From NCBI GenBank assembly GCA_964569695.1, contig CAZMUA010000010.1, positions 1-64,000 on the forward strand: a DNA stretch of 64,000 nucleotides. Reading direction: 5' to 3'. The position numbers were made by a program, and so were the translations under genes. Every line of letters begins with the position of its first letter. Within the stretch, counting starts at the first letter, position 1. The DNA is from UBA8106 sp964569695 (GTDB lineage: Bacteria > Acidobacteriota > Vicinamibacteria > Vicinamibacterales > UBA823). The notes beneath the pieces are model-generated. The model saw nothing but the letters and a program-made list of their open reading frames with translations, was not told where the DNA came from and ran no database searches. This document shows, one piece after another, positions 1-8,220 of the stretch.

Positions 1-203
1 TCGGCCTCTATCGTTCTTCGAATATCGCTAGACGATGTATCGGAAATCCCTTCCTGGATAACGCTGACCCTAAAGGTCGTCCCGATGGTGGAACCAGTAA
101 AAACCTGTTCAGAGGGATCTTGTGAGTTACAGGCGATGGATGCTGCAGTTGCAATAACGCTAAAAAGAAAAGTCCGACTGAACGAGGTAACACCACTGGT
201 CAT
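1..203 (-). CDS. apbE: ApbE-type FAD:protein FMN transferase, N-terminal fragment
   Basis: This is the start of a gene that runs off the left edge; 67 codons are visible from the ATG at 203-201. The N-terminus is a hydrophobic stretch ending in Ala-Cys at residues 24-25, which fits a lipoprotein signal, although the -3 residue is Ser rather than the usual Leu. It is followed by GSTIGTTFRVSV (about residues 38-49), close to the Gly-rich opening of ApbE proteins. ApbE attaches FMN to Thr residues of NqrB and NqrC in the periplasm and often follows nqrF, as here, 81 bases downstream. Only the first domain is visible, so identification depends on this motif, the signal-like leader and the context. 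Confidence 0.8.
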   Translation of the reverse strand, partial: MTSGVTSFSRTFLFSVIATAASIACNSQDPSEQVFTGSTIGTTFRVSVIQEGISDTSSSDIRRTIEA

Positions 204-284
204 ATACAGTCGGCCTGAAATAATGAAAACCGAAACTAGGCCACCTAACACGTAAACTTGCGCCACCAAAAAGAAGTCGTCTGG

Positions 285-1511
285 TTAACCGAAGTCGTCA
301 AACAGGATGTTCTCAGGTTCGACGCCAAGGCTATCAAGCATTTCCATACAAGCCTTGATCATCATCGGTGGTCCACAGAGATAGTACTCAACATCCTCAG
401 GTGCTGCATGATCTTTTAAATAGTTATCGTTGACTAGCTGTTGAATGTTTCCTGTATTGCCGTTGGTTGCTTGTTCAGGGAGCGGCTCAGACAGCGCTAA
501 TTGCCAGTCAAAGTTTGGAAACTTGGCTTGGATCTTATCGAAGTGGTCGACGTAAAATGCTTCGCGCAAACTCCTAGCACCGTACCAAAAAGAGACCTTT
601 CGCGAAGTTCCCAGTCGAAAAAACTGATCGAAAATATGTGACCGCATCGGTGCCATTCCTGCTCCACCCCCAATGAATAACATTTCAGCATCAGTTTCCT
701 TCGCAAAAAACTCACCGAAAGGACCTGAAATGACCACGTCATCACCAGGCTTTAAACTAAATATGTAGGAACTCATCTTCCCGGGTGGAATACCTTCAGG
801 ACCACGCGGTGGTGGCGATGCTATCCGCACGTTCAACGTAATAACACCTTTCTCCTCCGGGTAGTTAGCCATCGAATACGCTCTTACGACTGGCTCTTCA
901 ACAGTCGAAGTGTATCGCCAAAGATCAAACTTATCCCAGTCAGTTCGGTACTCGTCTTCTATCTGGAAATCACGATAAGGAACAACACCTGGCGGACATT
1001 CGATTTGAATGTAACCACCTGCACGAAATGGTACGTTCTCGCCAACTGGTAATTCGAGCACCAACTCCTTAATAAATGTGGCCACATTGTGATTGGACCG
1101 CACCTTACAGGTCCACTTTCGAACATTGAACACTTCCGGTGGCACTTCGATTTTCATGTCCTGTTTGACCTTCACCTGACAAGAGAGCCGAACACCTTCT
1201 CGCGCCTCACCTCGAGAAACATGGCTGAGCTCAGTCGGTAATATTGCACCGCCACCATCGTTGACCTTGACAGTACACACACCGCAGGTTCCTTTCCCAC
1301 CGCAAGCCGAGGGAATAAAAATTTTGTTAGTAGCTAACGTACCGAGCAACGTCCCACCAGCCACGGTCTGTAAAGTGTTGCTCGGGTCATCATTGATGAC
1401 AATCGTCACGTCGCCGGTCGCAACCAAGCTCCGCCTAGCTGCCAGCAGAACAAAGACCAGCGATACAATGACGAACGTGAACATCAAAACGCCAAGGCCG
1501 ACGGTTACCAT
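285..1511 (-). CDS. nqrF: Na+-NQR subunit F (NADH-oxidising reductase)
   Basis: This 408-residue protein is the electron-input subunit of Na+-translocating NADH:quinone oxidoreductase. It takes hydride from NADH onto FAD and passes electrons to a 2Fe-2S centre. Visible parts in order: one N-terminal membrane helix (residues 3-24), a plant-type ferredoxin domain with Cys70, Cys76, Cys79 and Cys111, the FAD-binding RAYS motif (210-213), the nucleotide-binding GGGAGMAP (281-288) and CGPPMM (379-384). The length is the usual one for NqrF. It is the last nqr gene, 26 bases after nqrE and followed by apbE. No defect is seen. Confidence 0.98.
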   Translation of the reverse strand: MVTVGLGVLMFTFVIVSLVFVLLAARRSLVATGDVTIVINDDPSNTLQTVAGGTLLGTLATNKIFIPSACGGKGTCGVCTVKVNDGGGAILPTELSHVSRGEAREGVRLSCQVKVKQDMKIEVPPEVFNVRKWTCKVRSNHNVATFIKELVLELPVGENVPFRAGGYIQIECPPGVVPYRDFQIEDEYRTDWDKFDLWRYTSTVEEPVVRAYSMANYPEEKGVITLNVRIASPPPRGPEGIPPGKMSSYIFSLKPGDDVVISGPFGEFFAKETDAEMLFIGGGAGMAPMRSHIFDQFFRLGTSRKVSFWYGARSLREAFYVDHFDKIQAKFPNFDWQLALSEPLPEQATNGNTGNIQQLVNDNYLKDHAAPEDVEYYLCGPPMMIKACMEMLDSLGVEPENILFDDFG

Positions 1512-1537
1512 TAAATCTGATTCCTTACGTCTTCCAA

Positions 1538-2155
1538 TTACAACTGAATGCCAGAAAAAGCCATGAACCCGATCGCCATCAGACCGGTCAAGATAAACGT
1601 GATACCGAGGCCTCGAAGACCAGCTGGCACGTTACTATAGCGAAGGCGCTCCCGGATTCCTGCAAGCGCAACGATCGCCAAGGCCCAGCCAAGGCCGGAA
1701 CTGAAACCAAACACCGTACTTTCTGCTAGTCCGTAATTACGCTCTACCATAAAAAGTGACGCGCCGAGAATGGCACAATTCACAGCAATGAGCGGTAAGA
1801 ACACTCCAAGTGCTCCGTATAGTTTTGGTGCCAAACGATCGATTGTCATTTCCACAATTTGCACCATCGCTGCAATGGTGCCTATATAGGTGAGAAATCC
1901 CAAAAACGATAAATTGTAGGCGCTAAGGCCAGGAGCAACCCACGCGAGTGCGCCGTCAGCCAACAGATACCGATAAATGATATTGTTCATCGGCACCGTG
2001 ACCGTTAGTACGAAGATAACTGCAGCGCCTAATCCCAAAGCGGTCTCCACCTTTCGGGAGACAGCCAAAAAAGAACACATGCCAAGAAAAAATGCGAGCG
2101 CCATGTTCTCTACAAAGATGGCCTTAACAGCTAGGCTCAAGTAATGTTCAAGCAT
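1538..2155 (-). CDS. nqrE: Na+-NQR subunit E
   Basis: This is an integral membrane subunit of NQR, about 205 residues with six predicted helices, homologous to NqrD and to RnfA/RnfE. With NqrD it holds the intramembrane iron centre. I place the start at the ATG at 2155, giving MLEHYLSLAVK, because family members begin this way and a GAGG lies at suitable distance upstream. A start at 2170 would overlap nqrD by 14 bases and add five residues. The conserved stretch FVENMALAFFLGMCSFLAVS follows directly. The start lies one base after the nqrD stop, so translation is probably coupled. Confidence 0.97.
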   Translation of the reverse strand: MLEHYLSLAVKAIFVENMALAFFLGMCSFLAVSRKVETALGLGAAVIFVLTVTVPMNNIIYRYLLADGALAWVAPGLSAYNLSFLGFLTYIGTIAAMVQIVEMTIDRLAPKLYGALGVFLPLIAVNCAILGASLFMVERNYGLAESTVFGFSSGLGWALAIVALAGIRERLRYSNVPAGLRGLGITFILTGLMAIGFMAFSGIQL

Positions 2156-2156
2156 G

Positions 2157-2780
2157 TCAATCTGCCTCAACTTGATCTGGCTTCCACGTACGGATTATCC
2201 AAATGAAAAATCCAATAATAAAAAAGGCGCCTGGGGCCAACACCATCAAACCATTAGGGTTGTACCAACCACCTTCAGTCGCAAGAGGCAAGACCGGCAC
2301 ACCAAACACGGACCCGGATCCAAGCAATTCGCGTAAAAATGCCGTTGCCATGAGAATGATGCCGTAACCCAATCCATTGCCAATGGCATCAATCAAACTC
2401 TTCGATGGCGTATTTTGCATTGCATAGGCCTCTGCCCGACCCATGATGATGCAGTTTGTGATGATCAATCCGACAAAGACGCTTAACTGTTTTGAAATCT
2501 CAAATACATAAGCCTTTAAAATTTGATCGGTCACAATCACCAGTGACGCGATGATGGTCAACTGAGCAATGATGCGAATACTTGTGGGAATTTGATTACG
2601 TAACAAGCTAACGAACAAACTCGAAAATGCTAGAACCGAAATCACCGCAACACTCATCACAAGAGCCGTATCCATACGTGTCGTGACTGCGAGTGCTGAG
2701 CAAATACCTAACACTTGTAGGGTGATTGGGTTGTCATTAAACAATGGATCAACCAACGTTCGTTTAACGCTATTTGCCAC
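2157..2780 (-). CDS. nqrD: Na+-NQR subunit D
   Basis: This membrane subunit of NQR has 207 residues from the GTG at 2780-2778. That GTG shares its first G with the TAG stop of nqrC (TAGTG), a typical coupled junction, and gives VANSVKRTLVDPLFNDNP, the expected NqrD start. An in-frame ATG at 2846 would add 22 residues lying inside nqrC and is unlikely. The core carries the family pattern around ICSALAVTTRMDTALVMS and a second Cys-containing membrane half, NCIIMGRAEAYAM. These match NqrD, whose paired cysteines contribute to the iron centre shared with NqrE. Confidence 0.97.
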   Translation of the reverse strand: MANSVKRTLVDPLFNDNPITLQVLGICSALAVTTRMDTALVMSVAVISVLAFSSLFVSLLRNQIPTSIRIIAQLTIIASLVIVTDQILKAYVFEISKQLSVFVGLIITNCIIMGRAEAYAMQNTPSKSLIDAIGNGLGYGIILMATAFLRELLGSGSVFGVPVLPLATEGGWYNPNGLMVLAPGAFFIIGFFIWIIRTWKPDQVEAD

Positions 2781-3562
2781 TAGCTGGCCTCTCCCTCTTG
2801 TTTGATGCGTTGCAAATAGGGCCCAAATACCTCTGCTCCAAGCCAAAATTTCAGCATGTGGTCCACTCCTCGACTTGTAATCGTCGCACCCGATAGACCA
2901 TCAACATTGTACGGGTCCTCATTGACCGAGCCTGCACGGCCTTTGATAACAGAAATCACGGGTTGCAAATTCTCATCGAACGGTCGACGACCAGGCCAAA
3001 GCGCCTTCCAGCGCGGATTATCCACCTCACCACCAAGTCCAGGCGTCTCCCGATGTTCGTAAAACGTGAGCCCCAGAATCGTTTCGAGATCGGCGTCAAG
3101 CGCAATGTATCCATAGAGTGTTGACCAAAGACCCATTCCTTCAATCGGTAATACCACCATACTTAGGGTCTCATCTGAACCACGCGCTTCATAGACCATT
3201 ACATGCTCTGGCAACCTTTGCACTTGGGCACGATTATCAGGCGCCTCACGACTCGTCAAAAGATTTGTGGCTTGCTTCCGTTGGTCAAATGTGCCCGGAT
3301 CGATATCGGTTACCGGCATACCAGTCTGCAAGTCGATGATTACCGTCTGTATATTGGAAATCCGAGCTTCAACCTCTTCTCTCGAAAGGTCTTCATCCTC
3401 GTCAGCCAGACCAGAAACAATCAGCACATTCCGCTGCTTATCCAGCGCGGCATTCAGTTCGTATCGCGTGTGAAGCATCTCATAGGCTAGAGAGACAATC
3501 ACTGCACATACCACACATAATGCGGTCGCAAATTTTATGTTGTAGCTTGCACTATGTTGCAT
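2780..3562 (-). CDS. nqrC: Na+-NQR subunit C (covalent FMN carrier)
   Basis: This 260-residue protein has one N-terminal membrane helix (about residues 10-27) and a periplasmic FMN-binding domain. The flavinylation motif DGLSGATITS lies near residues 221-230, with Thr at about 227 as the expected phosphoester-linked FMN site. ApbE, encoded at the end of the same operon, is the enzyme that makes this bond. A second conserved stretch, YEHRETPGLGGEVDN, matches the family. The start overlaps the nqrB stop by 11 bases and the stop overlaps the nqrD GTG, so the gene is tightly embedded in the operon. Confidence 0.98.
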   Translation of the reverse strand: MQHSASYNIKFATALCVVCAVIVSLAYEMLHTRYELNAALDKQRNVLIVSGLADEDEDLSREEVEARISNIQTVIIDLQTGMPVTDIDPGTFDQRKQATNLLTSREAPDNRAQVQRLPEHVMVYEARGSDETLSMVVLPIEGMGLWSTLYGYIALDADLETILGLTFYEHRETPGLGGEVDNPRWKALWPGRRPFDENLQPVISVIKGRAGSVNEDPYNVDGLSGATITSRGVDHMLKFWLGAEVFGPYLQRIKQEGEAS

Positions 3563-4772
3563 ATCGAGCTCTGCGTCGTTTTACGTTGGACCTCACAACG
3601 AAATAATCCAAAACAGGCGCGAACAAATTCATAAACAAAATCGAGAGCATCATACCCTCTGGATAAGCTGGGTTAACCACTCGAACCAATACAACCAAGA
3701 CCCCGATCAAAAATCCGTAAACGTATCTGGCCGAATCGGACGAAGGCGCGGATACCGGGTCGGTAGCCATAAACACAGTCCCAAAAGCCCAGCCACCGAG
3801 CACAAAATGCCAAGCTGGACTAACTGCGAATGCTGGATTCGTATCAGACCCGACGAGATTGAATAGCCAGGCCATCAGGCCTGTACCGAGCGCGACACTT
3901 ATCATGATTCGCCACGAGCCTATCCGTGTAACGATCAAAACAATTGCACCTACTAGACAGGCAAGGGCTGACGTTTCACCCATCGACCCTGGAATGAATC
4001 CCATAAAAGCATCCCAGAAAGTTAAACCTTGGGTAAACGCAACCGCGCCTGTCTCAGCGCTCTCGGCCAACCACGTAGCACCACTTACGCCATCGCTCCC
4101 GGTGCTTGCGGCGATCCAAACAGAATTCCCTGACATCTCAGCTGGATAAGCAAAAAAGACAAACGCTCTGGCCGTCAGTGCTGGGTTGAGGATATTCATC
4201 CCGGTGCCACCGAAAATCTCCTTACCAATAACCACACCAAAGGAAATTCCTAACGCCACCTGCCACAGCGGAATCGTTACTGGAAGCACCAAGGGGAACA
4301 ACATTCCGGTCACAAGGAAACCTTCGTTAATTTCGTGCCGGCGCACACTTGCGAACAACATTTCCCAAGCGCCCCCTACGGCAAAAGTTACCAGGAGAAC
4401 CGGTAAATAGTAGAGAGCACCATGTGCAATGCATGCACTTACACTATCGGGGGTAAACGTCCATCCGAACTCTTGGAAAACGTTCGACTGCCAGTTTGCT
4501 AATGGCAATGCACCGTGAGAAATAGCAAGATTCGCCTGATAGCCAGTGTTATACATCGCCATAAACACACAGCCCGACAACGCAAGAACAACAGTTACCA
4601 TCATCCGCTTGAGGTCTAAACCGTCGCGCACATGAGACGCACCGCTCGTGACCTCACCCGGCGTATAAAGAAAGGTGTCGTTCGCTTCGTACAGCGGATA
4701 CAACGCCTCTAATTTCCCACCTTTTTTGAAATGTTTAGCCTGTGAATCGAGTAGTGCTCTCAGCAATTTCAT
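3552..4772 (-). CDS. nqrB: Na+-NQR subunit B (covalent FMN, ion channel subunit)
   Basis: This 406-residue polytopic subunit forms much of the Na+ pathway and binds riboflavin and a covalent FMN. The N-terminus is soluble (about residues 1-54) and is followed by about ten helices. The FMN attachment motif SGAT is at residues 230-233, with Thr233 matching Thr236 of the Vibrio cholerae protein by position. NPALTARAFVFFAYP just upstream of it and ATDPVSAPSS later are also family-typical. An AAAGATC lies ahead of the ATG at 4772. The start is 27 bases after nqrA. Confidence 0.98.
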   Translation of the reverse strand: MKLLRALLDSQAKHFKKGGKLEALYPLYEANDTFLYTPGEVTSGASHVRDGLDLKRMMVTVVLALSGCVFMAMYNTGYQANLAISHGALPLANWQSNVFQEFGWTFTPDSVSACIAHGALYYLPVLLVTFAVGGAWEMLFASVRRHEINEGFLVTGMLFPLVLPVTIPLWQVALGISFGVVIGKEIFGGTGMNILNPALTARAFVFFAYPAEMSGNSVWIAASTGSDGVSGATWLAESAETGAVAFTQGLTFWDAFMGFIPGSMGETSALACLVGAIVLIVTRIGSWRIMISVALGTGLMAWLFNLVGSDTNPAFAVSPAWHFVLGGWAFGTVFMATDPVSAPSSDSARYVYGFLIGVLVVLVRVVNPAYPEGMMLSILFMNLFAPVLDYFVVRSNVKRRRARYAT

Positions 4773-4799
4773 AAAGATCTTTTGCGAAACAAAAACTGG

Positions 4800-6179
4800 T
4801 TACCCTTCCTTCTCAAGCTCGTTCAACACGTCTCTCAGGGGCGTGGAAAAATCGGTTTTTCCAGGGCACACGAAACTACACAAGGCCATATCTTCTTCAT
4901 CTAACTCTAGGCAACCCAATTCTTCTGCTCGTTCCGTATCGCGCATAACTATGGCCCTTGCCAAAAACGTAGGTAGCAGATCCATCGGCATAACTCGTTC
5001 GTAAACACCAATAGGAATAATTGCTCGCTTAGAGCCCTGAGTCGACGTAGTAAACGCAAACTGCTTACCGGGTAGTACTCGAGAAATAAAAGTATTGCCG
5101 ATTGAAAATTTATTGAAGCCAGGTGCCAACCATCCAAGAAATTCTCTCGTGCGCTCTTCAGCAATTACCGAGACTTGCAAATGGTAACGACCAAGATATC
5201 CAGACTCCCCACTGGGCGCTCTGCGCCCCGAGAACACGGAACCCGAAATAATTCGATGCTCTCCAGCGATTAACTCTCCATCAACGAGTCCAGCTAGAGA
5301 CGCGCCCAGTCTGGTCCGCACAAGACGAGGCCGCATTACTGACGGGCCAGCCAGGGACACAATACGACTAACCGATAAGCTCCCCGTTTGAAAGAGCTTC
5401 CCAATACCAATGACATCTTGATAGTTGAGATGCCAAACCATCTTGCTCCGGTCGACAGGGTCTAACTTGTGAATGTGCAGACCAACGACCCCGGCTGGGT
5501 GAGGCCCCTCGAATTGTTCATGTTGTAACTGGCTTAAATCTGGCAGATGAAACTGGTTGTCGACACCTGAGCAAACAAAAATTGGACCTTCAGTGAGTTT
5601 TGCGATGGCAAACAACCCTCGTTCAAACGCATCTTCCGAACCACGTATTACCTCGTTCACATCTGCAGCTAATGGATTTGTATCCATCGCGGTCACAAAT
5701 ATCGAGTGTGGTCGTTGATTAGGATTTGCTACTCGACTGAATGGTCGCCCACGTAATGCCAGCCATGCCCCGGATTCCACGAGCAATTCACGTACTTCAT
5801 CACCGGTTAAACCATTTGGATGCCGTCCAGAAAACGAGCTAAAACTTACTTCGTCAGCACCTTTTGAGCTTCCTTCATGGTCAGCACGATCCACATCAAT
5901 AACAATGGAAGACAGAGCCCTCCGACCACCACGATGAACAGCCCTCACGATTCCAGCAGCAGGCGAAGTGTACCTAACTCCGGAATTCTTCTTATCCTCC
6001 ATTAGCAACTGTCCACGCCGAACACTGTCACCAGCGGTCACATGCATAGTGGGTCGTAAGCCCACATAATCCTCCGCAATAACTCCGACCGTTTGGGTAG
6101 ATTTTCCAGACTCTATTTGCTGAATGGGCGCACCGGTGATCGGAAGCCGCAAGCCTCGACGAACTCGGTGTAAAGCCAT
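4800..6179 (-). CDS. nqrA: Na+-NQR subunit A
   Basis: This is the peripheral cytoplasmic subunit of NQR, 459 residues, close to the family length. It resembles RnfC in fold and is implicated in quinone interaction. The N-terminal MALHRVRRGLRLPITGAP and the biotinyl-like segment YTSPAAGIVRAVHRGGRR (about residues 70-87) are characteristic. The C-terminal Cys residues in DMALCSFVCPGKTDF also match the family. It begins 17 bases after gmhA on the same strand, so the two are likely cotranscribed. That is an unusual partner for the nqr genes. Confidence 0.97.
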   Translation of the reverse strand: MALHRVRRGLRLPITGAPIQQIESGKSTQTVGVIAEDYVGLRPTMHVTAGDSVRRGQLLMEDKKNSGVRYTSPAAGIVRAVHRGGRRALSSIVIDVDRADHEGSSKGADEVSFSSFSGRHPNGLTGDEVRELLVESGAWLALRGRPFSRVANPNQRPHSIFVTAMDTNPLAADVNEVIRGSEDAFERGLFAIAKLTEGPIFVCSGVDNQFHLPDLSQLQHEQFEGPHPAGVVGLHIHKLDPVDRSKMVWHLNYQDVIGIGKLFQTGSLSVSRIVSLAGPSVMRPRLVRTRLGASLAGLVDGELIAGEHRIISGSVFSGRRAPSGESGYLGRYHLQVSVIAEERTREFLGWLAPGFNKFSIGNTFISRVLPGKQFAFTTSTQGSKRAIIPIGVYERVMPMDLLPTFLARAIVMRDTERAEELGCLELDEEDMALCSFVCPGKTDFSTPLRDVLNELEKEG

Positions 6180-6196
6180 TCAGTCGACCCTATTCC

Positions 6197-6790
6197 TCAA
6201 GATTCCTGATCTTGTTCAACCAATTGACAAATGATGTGCAGAATCGTGCGATGCAATTCCTGCACACACGGTACTGAATCATCGGGCGCTACAATGTGGA
6301 TATCGGCAGCTTGTCCAATCACACCACCATCCAGACCTGTTAGTCCGATACAGGTAAGTCCTCTTTGAGTCGCCACTTTGAAAGCCGCTAACACATTAGA
6401 CGACTCACCACTTGTAGAAATTCCAATAACTACATCACCTGAACGTCCTAGCGCCTCGATTTGGCGCGCAAATACATGTTCATATCCATAGTCGTTGGCA
6501 ACAGCAGTCATGACGCTCGTATCAGCAGTCAAGGCAATCGCAGGTAAAGCATTACGATCACGCATAAAACGACCAACAAATTCGGCGGCGACATGCTGTG
6601 CATCACTCGCACTGCCGCCGTTGCCAAATAACAACAGCTTGTTGTCACGTATGAAGGCGTCGTGGATTACCTGTGCGGCTTTCAGTAGAGGTGTCTGATC
6701 GAGACTCAGAAATTTCTGGTGCGCGCGAATTACACGAGAAAGTAAGTCATTCACAATCTGCGATTGCTCTTTGGTCAGAAGGTCCTCCAT
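6197..6790 (-). CDS. gmhA: Sedoheptulose 7-phosphate isomerase (GmhA, SIS domain)
   Basis: This 197-residue protein converts sedoheptulose 7-phosphate to heptose 7-phosphate, the first step toward the ADP-heptose and GDP-heptose used in surface glycans. The SIS phosphate-binding motif GNGGSASDAQH is at residues 56-66 and STSGES at 125-130. Glu70 and His180 fall where the catalytic Glu65 and His180 of E. coli GmhA lie. DiaA-type replication regulators share this fold but normally lack the full active site. It is the first gene of the minus-strand operon and is followed by nqrA. The other heptose genes (gmhB, hldE) are not in the window. A GT9 enzyme at 15004 is a candidate consumer. Confidence 0.9.
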   Translation of the reverse strand: MEDLLTKEQSQIVNDLLSRVIRAHQKFLSLDQTPLLKAAQVIHDAFIRDNKLLLFGNGGSASDAQHVAAEFVGRFMRDRNALPAIALTADTSVMTAVANDYGYEHVFARQIEALGRSGDVVIGISTSGESSNVLAAFKVATQRGLTCIGLTGLDGGVIGQAADIHIVAPDDSVPCVQELHRTILHIICQLVEQDQES

Positions 6791-7030
6791 TCCGCATCAA
6801 TGAAGAAGACTTCTCGCAAAGAGATTGTGAATATTTTCTCAAGCAAAAACATAAAAAAAAGGCCTCATGCCAGAAGCGGATAAAAACCGCCCACTGCTTA
6901 TTTATCTCTCACGCCCAACGTTTGAATGGTAACGAACCTATTGAAGGTAAGTCAAACCTTCTGGAATCAACATTTTTGGTCAAGCTAAAACAAACTTTCC
7001 AAGCAGATTCTACTGCTGCAACCTCTTAAT

Positions 7031-7059
7031 TTGTGACGATCTAATGATTCTGGTACGAT
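7031..7059 (+). promoter_or_regulatory. Candidate sigma70-like promoter for the 7140 operon
   Basis: TTGTGA at 7031-7036 and TACGAT at 7054-7059 are separated by 17 bases, the ideal spacing; each matches the consensus hexamer at four of six positions. A transcript starting near 7066 would have a leader of about 75 nt holding the hairpin at 7087-7129. It is the best promoter-like pair seen in this gap. Confidence 0.45.
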
Positions 7060-7086
7060 GCGCGTGATCCAGAGAATAAGAGCAGA

Positions 7087-7129
7087 CACTCATTATTTCG
7101 CGGCTTCCGCCGCGCGGGTGTTATGAGTG
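7087..7129 (+). promoter_or_regulatory. 5' leader hairpin before the GT operon
   Basis: Two nested inverted repeats are visible. The inner stem is CGCGGC (7099-7104) and GCCGCG (7109-7114) with a TTCC loop. The outer arms are CACTCAT (7087-7093) and ATGAGTG (7123-7129). The outer right arm ends ten bases before the ATG at 7140 and covers the only weak ribosome-binding-like bases. The fold could therefore limit ribosome access. There is no T-tract, so it is not an intrinsic terminator. Confidence 0.4.
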
Positions 7130-7139
7130 GAACACACCG

Positions 7140-8207
7140 ATGATCGTGAAGAAAATTGTCGTCTGTCAAGCGCAGGTTCCCTTTATCGAGGGTGGTGCGG
7201 AATTCCACGTACGGGAGTTGGTCAAACAACTCAAGGTGCACGGTTACGAAGCAGAATTGATAAACGTGCCATTTAAGTGGTACCCAAAGGAAGAAATCAT
7301 TGCTCACGCAAGTGCCTGGCGCTTATTGGACCTAAGTGAAAGCACCGGGCAACCAATTGACTTGGCTATCGGCCTAAAATTTCCTTCCTACTTCGTACGT
7401 CACCCATGCAAGGTTTCATGGATCATTCACCAATACCGAGCAGCCTATGATTTATGCGGTACACCCTACTCGGACTTTAAGCACATTGAAGGTGACGTCG
7501 GACTGCGTAATACGCTCATGCAATTAGATCGAAAAATGTTAGGTGAATGTCGCAGACTTTTCACAAACGCTAAGAACACAGCGGCAAGGCTGAAAAAATT
7601 CAATGGCATGACCGCTGACCCTCTATATCATCCTCCTCGACTGGCTTCGCAACTTCGGAGTGGAGAATATGGAAACTACGTGCTTTCAGTCGGTCGCCTT
7701 GAATCTGTTAAACGGGTGGAACTCGCTGTTCAAGCCATGCGGCATGTTGACAAATCTATCCGATTACTAGTCGTTGGTGATGGAACCTATCGACAAAAGA
7801 TCCAACAAATGGCAGAGCAATCAGGAATAGAGCAACGAATAGAATTTTTGGGACAAGTATCTGACAAAGACCTGATTGACTTATATTCTAAGGCGCTGGC
7901 AGTCATATATGTGCCTTATGATGAAGACTACGGTTACGTAACTTTGGAAGCTTTTCTGGCACATCGACCCGTCATCACAGCGGAAGATTCTGGAGGACCT
8001 TTAGAGTTCGTCAAACATGATGTCAACGGTGCCGTGTGCCAACCAGAAGCGGAATCAATCGCTTCAGAAATTAATTCGTTGGCCGACAATCGAACGAAGG
8101 CTGCTATGTTGGGAGAGTCCGGCTACGATAGCGCTCGGAAGATTTCATGGTCTGGTGTCGTCGAACAACTAGTCGGCGCCGCAGAGAACACTACTGACGA
8201 CGGATAA
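7140..8207 (+). CDS. Glycosyltransferase family 4
   Basis: This 355-residue cytoplasmic enzyme probably transfers a sugar from a nucleotide donor to a lipid-linked glycan. The C-terminal Rossmann half shows GRLESVKR (185-192), the donor-phosphate-binding Arg/Lys region, and Glu262 to Glu270, the E-x7-E motif that binds the nucleotide sugar in GT4 (within DEDYGYVTLEAF). The N-terminal acceptor domain is less conserved, and a GGAEFHVREL motif (18-27) is typical. It is first in a four-gene plus-strand operon. Donor and acceptor cannot be read from the sequence. Confidence 0.85.
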   Translation: MIVKKIVVCQAQVPFIEGGAEFHVRELVKQLKVHGYEAELINVPFKWYPKEEIIAHASAWRLLDLSESTGQPIDLAIGLKFPSYFVRHPCKVSWIIHQYRAAYDLCGTPYSDFKHIEGDVGLRNTLMQLDRKMLGECRRLFTNAKNTAARLKKFNGMTADPLYHPPRLASQLRSGEYGNYVLSVGRLESVKRVELAVQAMRHVDKSIRLLVVGDGTYRQKIQQMAEQSGIEQRIEFLGQVSDKDLIDLYSKALAVIYVPYDEDYGYVTLEAFLAHRPVITAEDSGGPLEFVKHDVNGAVCQPEAESIASEINSLADNRTKAAMLGESGYDSARKISWSGVVEQLVGAAENTTDDG

Positions 8208-8220
8208 CTGGAACTACCTT

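Larger units (their letters stand above)
6791..7139. other. 349-bp divergent intergenic region
   Basis: This separates gmhA (minus) from the glycosyltransferase operon (plus). It contains a plausible plus-strand sigma70-like promoter and a 5' leader hairpin, listed separately. On the minus strand there is a run of eight T (complement of 6853-6860) preceded by a very short GGC/GCC stem. This is too weak to call a terminator or attenuator. An open frame on the plus strand through 6673-7029 overlaps gmhA antisense and shows no family resemblance. No RNA gene was recognised. Confidence 0.6.

Noticed and set aside
8..196. 62-codon minus-strand frame starting MVLPRSVG
   Set aside because: It is an out-of-frame shadow of the ApbE fragment, which uses the ATG at 203.
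2780..2846. nqrD starting at the ATG at 2846
   Set aside because: This lies inside nqrC and adds 22 residues that do not fit the family. The GTG at 2780 gives the known N-terminus.
6853..6860. Intrinsic terminator on the minus strand
   Set aside because: The run of eight T is preceded by only a 3-bp stem.
6673..7029. 118-codon plus-strand frame across the gmhA start and the intergenic region
   Set aside because: It runs antisense to gmhA over its first part, has no ribosome-binding site and shows no family-like sequence.
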